From positions 1 through 51,977 of the IMG/VR virus record IMGVR_UViG_3300025276_000046: a DNA stretch of 51,977 nucleotides. One strand, given 5' to 3'. The notes below the pieces were generated by a model that was given only the letters and a program-made list of their open reading frames with translations, was not told the origin of the DNA and made no database searches. Origin of the DNA: a virus. Below are positions 1-7,497 of the stretch, piece by piece; positions within the stretch are counted from its first letter, which is position 1; each line of letters starts with the position of its first letter. The position numbers and the translations under genes were made by a program.

Positions 1-90
1 CCTTAATTTCTTCTTCTTCTTTCTTGGGGAATTAGTGTAATTCGTTGGAATTAAACGACCCATTATGTCTATTGGTATTGTTATCTTCAT
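1..90 (-). CDS. Partial small ORF running off the left edge
   Basis: The minus-strand frame opens with ATG at 88-90 (MKITIPIDIMGRL...) and stays open to position 1, ending in a run of lysines (PRKKKKKLR). Its ATG overlaps, as ATGA, the stop of a 25-codon GTG-initiated frame at 87-164, the coupled arrangement seen between other genes of this strand. Only 30 residues are visible, no family is recognisable, and the true length is unknown because the window ends. Confidence 0.4.
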   Translation of the reverse strand, partial: MKITIPIDIMGRLIPTNYTNSPRKKKKKLR

Positions 91-175
91 TCTATTTTGT
101 CTTTTAAAGTCGTGAATAAACAAGACATATTATATGCAATTACATTCTTTAAGGTGTGTTTCACCTCTATTATAT

Positions 176-253
176 TTATTTACATATACTTGTCGTATCA
201 GGGTGGCATCTGAAAACCACCCCTTTAGAGTGTAAAAATTCTTTTGCTTTCAT
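176..253 (-). CDS. Possible 25-aa ORF
   Basis: A short minus-strand frame (MKAKEFLHSKGVV...) starts just beyond the stop of the 127-aa gene at 260-643. Its composition is protein-like, but it is very short and matches no family I know. It contains the GGGTGG/CCACCC inverted repeat at about 201-223, which has no U-tract on either strand and so does not look like a terminator. The alternative is that 91-259 is non-coding trailer. Confidence 0.22.
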   Translation of the reverse strand: MKAKEFLHSKGVVFRCHPDTTSICK

Positions 254-259
254 AACTTA

Positions 260-643
260 TTATATTTCGTGTTCTTTTTTTATGTGTTCGCTTGCTGGTC
301 TGTTTCTATTATACTGGTCTACATTAAAGTTCTTGTCGTAGTTTCTCCTTTCTGCATCTAACTTATAATATAAGAATGCTTGGAAACCGTTAAGGTGTGA
401 GTCAGTAGGAAAGAAATATTTCCATCCTTTTGATGCTCCCTTAACTATGTAGTAACAGAAGGCAACCCCTATTTTACCACTACTTTTTTTAAAGTTAATC
501 ACCGCAGTATGATCTGAAGTTGGTATAACCTCATCGACTTCAAATGATTCATTATTAAAATTTCCTTCTCTATTTTTATGAGAGAATCTCTCCGCTATTA
601 CTTTAGCGAATGTATGTAATTCTTTTGCTATTACTTTTTGCAT
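260..643 (-). CDS. Hypothetical protein, 127 aa
   Basis: I do not recognise this protein. It is mixed alpha/beta in composition, with a charged C-terminal tail (NRNRPASEHIKKEHEI), no signal peptide and no membrane segment. The centre (VAFCYYIVKGASKGWKYFF) is rich in aromatics. It lies downstream of the HNH gene in the leftward set. The 22-bp gap between them and the gap upstream of the HNH gene share the degenerate word GGCCAnACnACTATTA, ending at the ATG here. The role is probably early or accessory, inferred from position only. Confidence 0.6.
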   Translation of the reverse strand: MQKVIAKELHTFAKVIAERFSHKNREGNFNNESFEVDEVIPTSDHTAVINFKKSSGKIGVAFCYYIVKGASKGWKYFFPTDSHLNGFQAFLYYKLDAERRNYDKNFNVDQYNRNRPASEHIKKEHEI

Positions 644-665
644 GGCCAGACAACTATTATGTTTA

Positions 666-1010
666 TCATTTAATTCTTCTTTTATCTGTTACTATTCTAT
701 GGCAATTAGAACATCTAATTTCACATTTATTAATTTCTTTCTGTATAGATTTAATACCATAAGCTCCTCTCATCATATTTGAAACGCATTCTATTTTCTT
801 TCCTCTAACATGATCAAAATCTAACACTAAAGGATTTTTTTCTCCACAATCAACACATTCAGATATACTTTTAATTGCGTCTACGTATTCTTTATTTGTT
901 TTTCTTTGAGCTTTATTTCTTTTGCTCGATCGTTTCTTTATTTTTTTCTTATTGGCTTCATAATGACGTTTAGATGCTGCAGCTTGATCTTTTTTATCTC
1001 TATACGCCAC
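666..1010 (-). CDS. HNH endonuclease, small
   Basis: The 114-aa protein has a strongly basic N-terminus (residues 1-45, many K/R) and then a zinc-stabilised HNH fold. CVDCGEKNPLVLDFDHVRG provides the first CxxC pair and the D-H metal/catalytic core, and CEIRCSNCHRIVTDKR provides the second Cys pair and the final His. The family cleaves DNA with one metal ion. Small free-standing phage HNH proteins are either homing endonucleases or packaging-associated nickases. Here it sits among replication genes far from the terminase, which favours a homing or early role. Translation must start at GTG (1008-1010), because an in-frame TAA lies three codons upstream and no suitable ATG follows. Confidence 0.8.
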   Translation of the reverse strand: MAYRDKKDQAAASKRHYEANKKKIKKRSSKRNKAQRKTNKEYVDAIKSISECVDCGEKNPLVLDFDHVRGKKIECVSNMMRGAYGIKSIQKEINKCEIRCSNCHRIVTDKRRIK

Positions 1011-1053
1011 TTGATATTAAGAAGGCCATACTACTATTAAGATATTGCTACAT

Positions 1054-1245
1054 CTATAATTCATCTTCCATAGATTTAACCATATCCTCTAATAATTTTA
1101 TTAAATTTTTTGCTTTTGATTGAGATTCTTCATACTCTCTTTCCATTAGATGTTCAAAAAGATCTTCTCCAAACTGATGTATGTTTTCACAGGTGAAATT
1201 AATATGTGCTATAGTTTTTTTATCTTCTGGTGCTACTCTTGACAT
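1054..1245 (-). CDS. Hypothetical protein, 63 aa
   Basis: This is a small acidic, probably all-helical protein (heptad-like leucines in NLIKLLEDMVKSMEDEL). It starts with ATG at 1243-1245 and overlaps the end of the DnaA-domain-IV-like gene by 13 nt, suggesting translational coupling. I recognise no family. The overlap and its preserved reading frame are the main evidence that it is real. Confidence 0.55.
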   Translation of the reverse strand: MSRVAPEDKKTIAHINFTCENIHQFGEDLFEHLMEREYEESQSKAKNLIKLLEDMVKSMEDEL

Positions 1246-1655
1246 TTATTTAATAGTTGTTTTAACTCTTTTTGAACATTAATTATGGACAAATTTAACA
1301 ATTTATTTTGTTCTCGCAAATCGTGGAGTTCTTTTTTTATTTGCAAAGGCTTTAGTTCTTCATATTCAGAAGCTTCACCTCTCCATGTAGCAAGAATGAG
1401 TTCATAGTCTCTTTTCATTTGAGGGTATTGGATTAACATAATAGAAAATCCTTTTAGTGCGTGTATGATAGTAGAATGATTTCTTCTAAATTTTAACCCA
1501 ATATATTGTAAAGAAAAAAGACATTCTTCTCTTAATATTTTATAACAAATTACTCTTGCCTTGATAAACTCATCTGTCTTTATTTTAAGGTCAACATCTA
1601 TATTGTAATGAGTATTAACTATATTTTTTATTGCTATTACTTTTTGTTCTTTCAT
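1233..1655 (-). CDS. DnaA domain IV-like DNA-binding protein (stand-alone)
   Basis: Residues about 20-95 resemble the C-terminal DnaA-box-binding domain (domain IV) of DnaA. A helix with ARVICYKILREE is followed by a helix-turn-helix ending in FRRNHSTIIHALKGF, which matches the DnaA signature (D/N)H(T/S)T(V/I)xHA. No AAA+ ATPase domain is present, since the protein is only 140 aa. After the domain comes a coiled-coil tail (about 105-140, rich in L, E, K, N). In DnaA this domain recognises 9-mer boxes at oriC. Here it may direct the phage helicase to an origin or act as a repressor. A second, distinct stand-alone copy lies at 8480-8773. Confidence 0.72.
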   Translation of the reverse strand: MKEQKVIAIKNIVNTHYNIDVDLKIKTDEFIKARVICYKILREECLFSLQYIGLKFRRNHSTIIHALKGFSIMLIQYPQMKRDYELILATWRGEASEYEELKPLQIKKELHDLREQNKLLNLSIINVQKELKQLLNKCQE

Positions 1656-1962
1656 TTAATTTTAAATTTAATAAGTCTAAATATTCGTCCATAGATATAA
1701 GTTGTACATCAGACAATATAGTATACTTAGATTCGTTTTTTATTATTTCTAATGCAAAAGTAATTGGCTCATTTTCATCATCCATAATTAAACCTCCTAA
1801 TACTGTTGATATTAATTTGTTGGTGGGAATATAATCTATATTTTTTTCTATGAAGTTTGCAATTTTTATTCCAGTCCTGATATCCATATCTGAAATGCTT
1901 TCCATAAAATCTTCAGCTACATCATAGCCTGCCTCCCTTATATACTTCTGTTCTGCATCCAT
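1615..1962 (-). CDS. Hypothetical protein, 115 aa
   Basis: This is an acidic protein with no transmembrane segment. Its N-terminus overlaps the VRR-NUC gene by 41 nt and its C-terminus overlaps the DnaA-like gene by the same amount, so all three probably form one translationally coupled block. It is rich in Ile/Asp/Glu with a Lys/Ser/Asn tail. I do not recognise it. The replication-module position is the only functional hint. Confidence 0.55.
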   Translation of the reverse strand: MDAEQKYIREAGYDVAEDFMESISDMDIRTGIKIANFIEKNIDYIPTNKLISTVLGGLIMDDENEPITFALEIIKNESKYTILSDVQLISMDEYLDLLNLKLNERTKSNSNKKYS

Positions 1963-2170
1963 GTTTTTCTAATTCTTTTAATCTGTATTCTTGTAATTTA
2001 GATAATTTACCTGTTGGTTTTTTTACTTCTGAAAACAATACATTACAATTAGGAGGGATAGCAAGGAGGTCGGGGATGCCATTCTTATTAGTCTTTATTA
2101 GCTTAAGAACATAGTATCCTTCCGCCTCCAGTTGCTTAATCCTCTTTGCCTGTATTTGTTGTTCAGTCAC
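1922..2170 (-). CDS. VRR-NUC domain nuclease, 82 aa
   Basis: This minimal virus-type replication-repair nuclease consists of the domain alone. GIPDLLAI (about residues 31-38) supplies the catalytic Asp of the PD-(D/E)xK fold, SEVKKPTGKLSKLQ (about 47-60) supplies the ExK and following helix, and KHGCRTEVY closes the fold. VRR-NUC proteins cut structured DNA such as branches and Holliday junctions, and phages commonly encode this size next to a helicase. The gene overlaps the upstream SF2 helicase by 8 nt, so the pair is probably co-translated and acts together on replication or recombination intermediates. Confidence 0.85.
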   Translation of the reverse strand: MTEQQIQAKRIKQLEAEGYYVLKLIKTNKNGIPDLLAIPPNCNVLFSEVKKPTGKLSKLQEYRLKELEKHGCRTEVYKGGRL

Positions 2171-3404
2171 GAGACAAATTTATAAATTTTCTTCTAAAGT
2201 GAGTAAGGGTGTAGTCTTTCTTCTTAACTACAGCCTTATAAATATCCTTCTCTATACCTCCTTTACTAAATATCCAGTACACATCATTCTTAAGTCTATC
2301 CTTAGTTGTCATACGATCTCTACTCTGCCAGTATGATGTAGCACTAAAGTCAATATTGTAATATACTAAGGCATTAGCCTTTCGTAAACTAATACCTTCT
2401 CTACCACTAACTATCTGAAGGGCAATATTCTTATCTGTTGTATTGAAACAATCTAAATCTACACACAATTCATCTCCGAATACTTCTTTGAGAGCATTAA
2501 GTTCTTCTTTAAATTTATAAAAGATACCTATTTTAAATCCTCTAAATTTTTTCTTTATAAACTCAGCCTTACTTAAATCAATTATCATAGAGTTTCCACT
2601 CTCAAACTTTATAGTTCCGCTACATAACTGATGTACCTTAGTCATTAATTTAACAGCTGTATCAGCCAATATAACCTCAGAATCACCCTCTACTACTAAA
2701 TCTTTTTTTAGTTTGCTTATAAGCTTTGTAGTGGAATCCTTCATCTCAACTTCTAAAACATGCTCAGTAGTTTCAACTACAAACCCAGCATCCTTTTGGC
2801 TAAAGTTAATAGTATAAGGAGACATTGCCTCTATAATTTTCTTACTTCCTTTTGAATAGTCATTGATATATAGCCCTCCTATTTTTTTCTTAACCACACC
2901 TACATAAGTATTAGCAAATTCGTAGAAGTTTCTGTACTGTGAGAAAGGATTATTAGGTATGAAAAATACTTGATGATACATTTGTGAGTATGCCTCTGGA
3001 GTTGGTGTTCCACTAAGTAACATTATATAAGGATCAGATCTAAATATAATATTCTTTACCCTTTTAGATCTTCCGCTTGGTTTTGGAAATGCCCCCATAC
3101 CATGCGCCTCATCGCAAATTACTACATCCCATCCAGTCTGTCTAATCTTATGTAGTGATTCGTAATTTATAACCTCTATTTCAAATTGAGGAATTAGCAA
3201 ATCATAATCACTTTGTATGCTGGAGATGGCTTTTTTCTTAGTTATAAATAAAACTTTCTTAGCCCCAATCTGATCACATATTCCTAAACTCGTTAGTGTC
3301 TTTCCAGTCCTAACCTCCATAGCTAAGTAAAGAAATCTATGTTGCTTTATTATACCAACACCATCTGATATTATTTCCTTTTGGTAGTCTCTAAATTTAA
3401 TCAT
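2163..3404 (-). CDS. SF2 (SNF2-like) DNA helicase
   Basis: This 413-aa protein has the two RecA-like lobes of phage SF2 helicases. Motif I is VRTGKTLTSLG (about residue 32), motif II is the DEAH in VVICDEAHGMG (about 98), and motif III is LLSGTPTPEA (about 130). Lobe 2 ends in GREGISLRKANALVYYN and a QSRDR motif VI (about 335-362). Family members are ATP-dependent DNA translocases in phage replication and recombination. The stop overlaps the start of VRR-NUC, and its own start overlaps the end of the primase-helicase by 8 nt, so it is the second gene of this leftward unit. Confidence 0.88.
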   Translation of the reverse strand: MIKFRDYQKEIISDGVGIIKQHRFLYLAMEVRTGKTLTSLGICDQIGAKKVLFITKKKAISSIQSDYDLLIPQFEIEVINYESLHKIRQTGWDVVICDEAHGMGAFPKPSGRSKRVKNIIFRSDPYIMLLSGTPTPEAYSQMYHQVFFIPNNPFSQYRNFYEFANTYVGVVKKKIGGLYINDYSKGSKKIIEAMSPYTINFSQKDAGFVVETTEHVLEVEMKDSTTKLISKLKKDLVVEGDSEVILADTAVKLMTKVHQLCSGTIKFESGNSMIIDLSKAEFIKKKFRGFKIGIFYKFKEELNALKEVFGDELCVDLDCFNTTDKNIALQIVSGREGISLRKANALVYYNIDFSATSYWQSRDRMTTKDRLKNDVYWIFSKGGIEKDIYKAVVKKKDYTLTHFRRKFINLSRD

Positions 3405-5790
3405 CTTTTACTACTGCATTTAAGTATGTAATCCATTTACCAAGCATATCTTTACCTTGTAAAGGAGTACAATTAAACTTATAATTTCCATAAGACAAGA
3501 GCCATTTACCAAACTTTATTCGGCTCACAGTTAATTTTGCTTTTGGGGCATAATCAGGATACTCATTAATAAAATCTAAATATAAATCATTTTGGTAAAT
3601 TCTTGTATCTAAACACAGCTTAGGATTAGATATCCCATCAATTATACCACACCACTCAGCAAATTCGTGAGAAGTATCAGCAATTAGTACACGAGCCCTA
3701 AGATTTACAAATTCACTTTTTAGTAGACCTTTATCTAAATGTAATTGTAAGCACTGAATCATATAATTATCAAACTGACACCAATCATTATCATTCCATT
3801 CTCCAAACATTAACTTACCAAACTCTACAAGTGGTGTAAACTCTTTTGTGTAAAACTGACTAAGTTCTACATCCCACTTTCTACGAGCAAAAGAATTACC
3901 CTTACCTCTAATTGCATAGTTAGTAGTGATGGCCACCTTTGGAGATTTACTAAATGGTATCTTAATAGAATCTTTATTTTTCTTTTCTAAAGTTAATCCT
4001 TCTGTAACCACACTAAACAATCTCTCAAAGTCAAAATTTTTCTTTACATCATCAAAACATAATATTTGAGTATCAGCAGAAACTAATTGATAAGCAAATG
4101 ATTTATCAAAGTTAAATGACTTACCATCTATAACTACTAACTTTTTCATTTGTGCTAACCCATTCATAAATAATCCCTTTCCTGTTCCTCCTTCAGGATT
4201 ATCTGATATAACCTCATCATTTAATATAGTAGCTGGACAATAGGATAAGTTTTTCCATCCATGTAATAAATAACCCATCGTAGATTCCATAGATAAAGTT
4301 CTCTTCCCATCACTTCCTGATATGTTAGATATAAAGGTTTGGAAATCACAATCAGTAACAGTACAAACATCAAATACTCTATCAATAACATGATCCTTCC
4401 AAACATAACCTCCTAAATCTAAATAATCAATAGGAATAATTTCATCTTTGGTTATCTTAACTGCACAATTTGTATAATAAAGATATGCGGTATTTTTGGT
4501 ATCAGCTACAAAGTATACATTTATAGATCCAAGTAGAGTTAGAAATTCTTCTCTAAAATACTTTACACTTTCAGCAAAGTAATTATATATACTGGTATCA
4601 TCTACATCTAAAAGAAAACTTAATACAAAATCTTTTATTTCTTTTTCAGATGTATGATCAATTAAATTATTAGTTACCTTAACAAACACATAACTCTTAC
4701 TTCCTTCTGGGTTAAATTTATAAAATCCATTGTCTTCTAAAAAATCCTTAAATGAAAGATGAATAATTTTAACAACTCCCTTTTCACTCTTTGTCCAAAA
4801 CTTTTGGTTGTCTTGTTCCTCCTCAAGTCTTCTTACTACATTATCTAAAACATTATCCTCAACATCTAAGCCTTCTGAAATTTGGGATTTAATTTCAGAG
4901 GCAGTAGCCCCCTTTCTTAATTTTCTTTTTACATTATTAACTTTTTCTTCATCTTCATAATATTTTGTTCCAAAGTTTTGTACTTGCTTATATGCTGATT
5001 GTATAGTTCTTATTACTTCATTTTGAGTAAAGTCTTTACTAACAAAATTACCCATAACATATTCTGCTAATGTTTTATTAACTCCAAAATCATTAAAGGC
5101 TGAGGCAAGTATGTAAACATTATTATTTCTCTCCCCACTATTTAATCCATACTTTCTTTCCCACCACTTTAAAAGAATTTCTACAATTTTATTCTCATTG
5201 GTTATTGGTATAGTTTGCACATCTTTATGTTTAACAACCTCTTGATACTCTTGTTCAATAATTTGATTAAAAACACTTGACTGCTCATTTATGAATATTA
5301 AAGGATCATAAGATTCATAACATACTCTTGAAACATTCTTACATGATATATCAAAGTATTCACTATCATAGTGCAGTTGTAGTGAGCCAAAAAATTGTTT
5401 GTGGGTATCTCCTTCTGCTGGTATCTTAACTAATGCCTTTAATCCTAATCCACTTGGCGAAATAAATACTGAGTAAGTATATTTATCTTTAGTTAAAAAT
5501 TCTTTTTGCTCTAATAGTAATTTTTCAGTAGGAAAGTTATCAAAATCTAAACATATTAATCCACTATGTTCAAGTAATGAAGAATCATTTCTTTTACTAA
5601 ATTTACCACTGAAACATACTGCTGGTAATGATTGCTTTAATTTATTTCTTATTTCTTTGTCTTTTTCTACCCTTATTGATCTTACTATGTCTTGGGATGC
5701 TCCTTCTTGAATCCTTTCTAATATTTTTGATACATCTCTGTAGAAAGGTTGAGCAGTATCTTTAATATCTTTAAATATTGTTATTTCCAT
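3397..5790 (-). CDS. Primase-helicase: VirE-N domain plus SF3-type helicase
   Basis: The 797-aa replication protein has two parts. The N-terminal part resembles VirE-N/BT4734-like primase-associated domains of Bacteroidetes elements: SGLICLDFDNF (about 76-86), VFISPSGLGLKALVKI (about 108-123) and a following SRVCYESYDP. The C-terminal part is an SF3/D5-like helicase with Walker A PEGGTGKGLFMNG (about 530), Walker B ILCFDDVKKNF (about 580) and sensor-like KVAITTNYAIRGKGNSFARRKWD (about 620, including the arginine finger region). It probably unwinds and primes phage DNA. It is first in its transcription unit, behind an AT-rich repeat-containing intergenic. Confidence 0.88.
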   Translation of the reverse strand: MEITIFKDIKDTAQPFYRDVSKILERIQEGASQDIVRSIRVEKDKEIRNKLKQSLPAVCFSGKFSKRNDSSLLEHSGLICLDFDNFPTEKLLLEQKEFLTKDKYTYSVFISPSGLGLKALVKIPAEGDTHKQFFGSLQLHYDSEYFDISCKNVSRVCYESYDPLIFINEQSSVFNQIIEQEYQEVVKHKDVQTIPITNENKIVEILLKWWERKYGLNSGERNNNVYILASAFNDFGVNKTLAEYVMGNFVSKDFTQNEVIRTIQSAYKQVQNFGTKYYEDEEKVNNVKRKLRKGATASEIKSQISEGLDVEDNVLDNVVRRLEEEQDNQKFWTKSEKGVVKIIHLSFKDFLEDNGFYKFNPEGSKSYVFVKVTNNLIDHTSEKEIKDFVLSFLLDVDDTSIYNYFAESVKYFREEFLTLLGSINVYFVADTKNTAYLYYTNCAVKITKDEIIPIDYLDLGGYVWKDHVIDRVFDVCTVTDCDFQTFISNISGSDGKRTLSMESTMGYLLHGWKNLSYCPATILNDEVISDNPEGGTGKGLFMNGLAQMKKLVVIDGKSFNFDKSFAYQLVSADTQILCFDDVKKNFDFERLFSVVTEGLTLEKKNKDSIKIPFSKSPKVAITTNYAIRGKGNSFARRKWDVELSQFYTKEFTPLVEFGKLMFGEWNDNDWCQFDNYMIQCLQLHLDKGLLKSEFVNLRARVLIADTSHEFAEWCGIIDGISNPKLCLDTRIYQNDLYLDFINEYPDYAPKAKLTVSRIKFGKWLLSYGNYKFNCTPLQGKDMLGKWITYLNAVVKDD

Positions 5791-6002
5791 TTTATTTGAT
5801 TTATGATGTGTTATTTTAACTTTATTTTAACTTTATGTTAATTTTTTTTACTAACTACTACTTATATATTCTTTATTTATGACTATATGATAAGAAATAT
5901 ATATATAAATAAGTAAAGAGAGTTTAAGTTTAAGACTTATATATAGAGAGTCTATAATTTATAAGAAAACTTATCATCTCATCATTTAAAAGAGGAAAGA
6001 AA
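5791..6002. other. AT-rich intergenic region, candidate origin/promoter
   Basis: About 210 bp without a gene separates the terminator of the early operon from the primase-helicase start. It is almost entirely A/T and holds tandem 11-bp repeats next to the gene, several alternating AT runs and an imperfect AGACT/AGTCT dyad near 5932-5952. No CAAAnnTA (minus-strand TAnnTTTG) box is visible, so the promoter of the primase operon is not of the common type or lies elsewhere. The word TTTATTTATGAC here also occurs upstream of groEL. Confidence 0.5.
5813..5845. repeat. Tandem 11-bp direct repeats (iteron-like)
   Basis: ATTTTAACTTT occurs at 5813-5823 and again at 5824-5834, followed immediately by ATGTTAATTTT at 5835-5845 (two mismatches). 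One repeat per DNA helical turn, next to a primase-helicase gene and inside AT-rich DNA, is the layout of a replication-initiator or repressor binding array. Function is inferred. Confidence 0.6.
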
Positions 6003-6019
6003 AGGGGCAAAAAGCCCCT
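5996..6019 (-). terminator. Intrinsic terminator of the early operon
   Basis: On the minus strand AGGGGC, a five-nucleotide U loop and GCCCCT form a 6-bp GC-rich hairpin followed by UUUUCUUU. It lies 24 nt beyond the stop of the SSB-like gene and ends the long leftward operon that starts near 13.27 kb. The plus strand has no U-tract after the hairpin, so it acts in one direction only. Confidence 0.85.
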
Positions 6020-6042
6020 AATCTATTCTCTTAGATTGAAAT

Positions 6043-6303
6043 TTAGAAAGGTAAATCTTCCTCAACCGCTGGTGCAGTTTCTTTCTTTGGTTCTGGCTTC
6101 CAAGTATCTACTGCTAAGTAATGTGTTTTACCATACTCGTCAGCACCATCTTTTTTAGCTGATACATTAAGTTTAATGTATTTTTTACCATTGTACTCAA
6201 ACATGTGTTCTTGGGGTAAGTCTGATAAACATACACTACAAGAGATCATGCTCCCATCAAATTTTGATGTTCCGTTTCCTACATAGATTTTTTCTTCTGC
6301 CAT
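6043..6303 (-). CDS. SSB-like ssDNA-binding protein, 86 aa
   Basis: This small protein has a beta-rich core (ISCSVCLSDLPQEHMFEYNG, then KYIKLNVSAKK and KTHYLAVDTW). After a proline/alanine linker comes an acidic C-terminus ending EEDLPF. That tail copies the SSB C-terminal peptide (DDDIPF), which recruits replication and repair partners. The core could be a minimal OB fold, but it lacks clear SSB family motifs, so the call rests on the tail, the size and the genomic place next to exonuclease and annealing protein. It is the last gene before a strong terminator. Confidence in a ssDNA-binding role is moderate. Confidence 0.6.
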   Translation of the reverse strand: MAEEKIYVGNGTSKFDGSMISCSVCLSDLPQEHMFEYNGKKYIKLNVSAKKDGADEYGKTHYLAVDTWKPEPKKETAPAVEEDLPF

Positions 6304-6306
6304 GAT

Positions 6307-6480
6307 TTAATTTTTATAAATTATTTTTTCCAACTGATTCATTGTAGCCTCCATGAGATTATCTCTTTCAGCTTGAGTATATAGATTGGTTGGAATTTCA
6401 ATCCATACACTTTTTCTTGTTACATTAAAGTATTTCTCTAATGATATAATTTTCAATATCTTCTTTAGCATTTTTTTCAT
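6307..6480 (-). CDS. Small ORF, 57 aa, between SSB-like and exonuclease genes
   Basis: The frame starts MKKMLKKILKIISLEKYFN and continues through VWIEIPTNLYTQAERDNLM to MEATMNQLEKIIYKN. The first 18 codons overlap the end of the exonuclease gene in another frame. The remainder fills the otherwise empty gap 6304-6424 and ends 4 nt before the SSB-like start. Balanced composition, coupling to both neighbours and a helical C-terminus support a real protein. No family is recognised, and the true start may be internal to the overlap. Confidence 0.5.
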   Translation of the reverse strand: MKKMLKKILKIISLEKYFNVTRKSVWIEIPTNLYTQAERDNLMEATMNQLEKIIYKN

Positions 6481-7162
6481 AAAATTTATTATACACTTCT
6501 ATTGCTTTTTCTACCTTGTCTTTACCATTCATCAAGAAGTTTTGTGATGGATGATATATTCCTAACTCAAATGTAGTCTTGTCAACAACATAGAACACCA
6601 TAGGCTTGTCAAAGAATTGTTGGTATAGGTATGCTTGACTATCATAGTTATACTTTCTTGCGCTATACTTAAAATCCTTTATATTTCCTGTAGTCTTTAA
6701 ATCTATCAAGAAATCATGTCCTACAATATCTGCTTTACCTTTCCACATCATACCCATAACCTCTTGTACTGCTGGTACTTCAAACTGATTACCCTCATCA
6801 TAGATATCCTCAAAGAATTGTAAGTTGTTTTTCATTAAACTAATAGCCTTATCAATCTCTACTTTTTCTTTATCTAACATCATAAGTGATCTTCCGTACT
6901 CAGCTAACTCTTCTTTATACTTTTTAGAATTTCTGCTTGATACATCTATACTTGTAAATTCCTCTGATACTAACTTCTCAGGCTCTAACATTGCAGTATG
7001 GAAATATCTACCAATTAACATAGGTTTTGTAAATTCTTTAGGCTTTCTAAAAGTTTTAGGATCGTTAAGTAATGTTATTATATCTGAATTAGATAAGTAT
7101 TGCTTACCAAATTCTCCATAGTAATGGTCATCATCCTTTAGTTTTTCTAATATATCATTCAT
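6425..7162 (-). CDS. RecE/Cas4-like PD-(D/E)xK exonuclease
   Basis: The 245-aa protein matches the RecE-type phage exonuclease family (DUF3799/PDDEXK-like). A helical N-terminus contains IGRYFHTAMLEPEKL (about residues 50-64, the conserved G-x-x-x-H motif). The active site follows at MWKGKADIVGHDFLIDLKTT (about 142-161: D, then DxK), with the trailing YDSQAYLYQQF helix carrying the conserved Q and Y. The enzyme degrades one strand of double-stranded ends to give ssDNA for the annealing protein encoded two genes upstream. It overlaps the 112-aa gene by 4 nt. Confidence 0.85.
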   Translation of the reverse strand: MNDILEKLKDDDHYYGEFGKQYLSNSDIITLLNDPKTFRKPKEFTKPMLIGRYFHTAMLEPEKLVSEEFTSIDVSSRNSKKYKEELAEYGRSLMMLDKEKVEIDKAISLMKNNLQFFEDIYDEGNQFEVPAVQEVMGMMWKGKADIVGHDFLIDLKTTGNIKDFKYSARKYNYDSQAYLYQQFFDKPMVFYVVDKTTFELGIYHPSQNFLMNGKDKVEKAIEVYNKFYEKNAKEDIENYIIREIL

Positions 7163-7497
7163 AATTTTTTAAATATTTGTCCTCCTTTTTCTCTCATTAA
7201 ATCTATCTTAATTACTTTTTCTTCATCAATAATTTTAACTATATCAAAGTACCACTGAGTAAATTTATCACATGATTCAGGATCAGTTGAGGCTACTGCA
7301 CATATACTTAAAGTATTGTAATATACATTAACGAGTAATTGGTTTTTATCTTTATTAACTCCTATGTTTTTAAAGTAATCTAATCCTACGCTAAATCCTT
7401 GCTCGCTTATTATAGATGAATCATTATGGTCAATCCAGTTTAATTTATCTAACTTAATATTAACAAGTTCTTTGAAATTTTTAAATTTAAACTCCAT
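7159..7497 (-). CDS. Hypothetical protein, 112 aa, between annealing protein and exonuclease
   Basis: I do not recognise this protein. It is mixed alpha/beta with no membrane segment. Its stop overlaps the exonuclease start by 4 nt, and its start overlaps the stop of the annealing protein by 1 nt, so it is tightly embedded in the recombination cassette. A role as accessory factor to the exonuclease/annealing pair is an inference from position alone. Confidence 0.6.
   Translation of the reverse strand: MEFKFKNFKELVNIKLDKLNWIDHNDSSIISEQGFSVGLDYFKNIGVNKDKNQLLVNVYYNTLSICAVASTDPESCDKFTQWYFDIVKIIDEEKVIKIDLMREKGGQIFKKL

Noticed and set aside
201-223. GGGTGG/CCACCC inverted repeat as a terminator
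   Set aside because: No U-tract follows on either strand and it lies inside a possible small frame.
156-341. Plus-strand 61-codon frame near the left edge
   Set aside because: Antisense to leftward genes, Phe/Tyr/Ser-rich shadow composition, no leader or neighbour.
5813-5845. Short CRISPR-like array
   Set aside because: Repeats are directly tandem without spacers and no cas genes are present.
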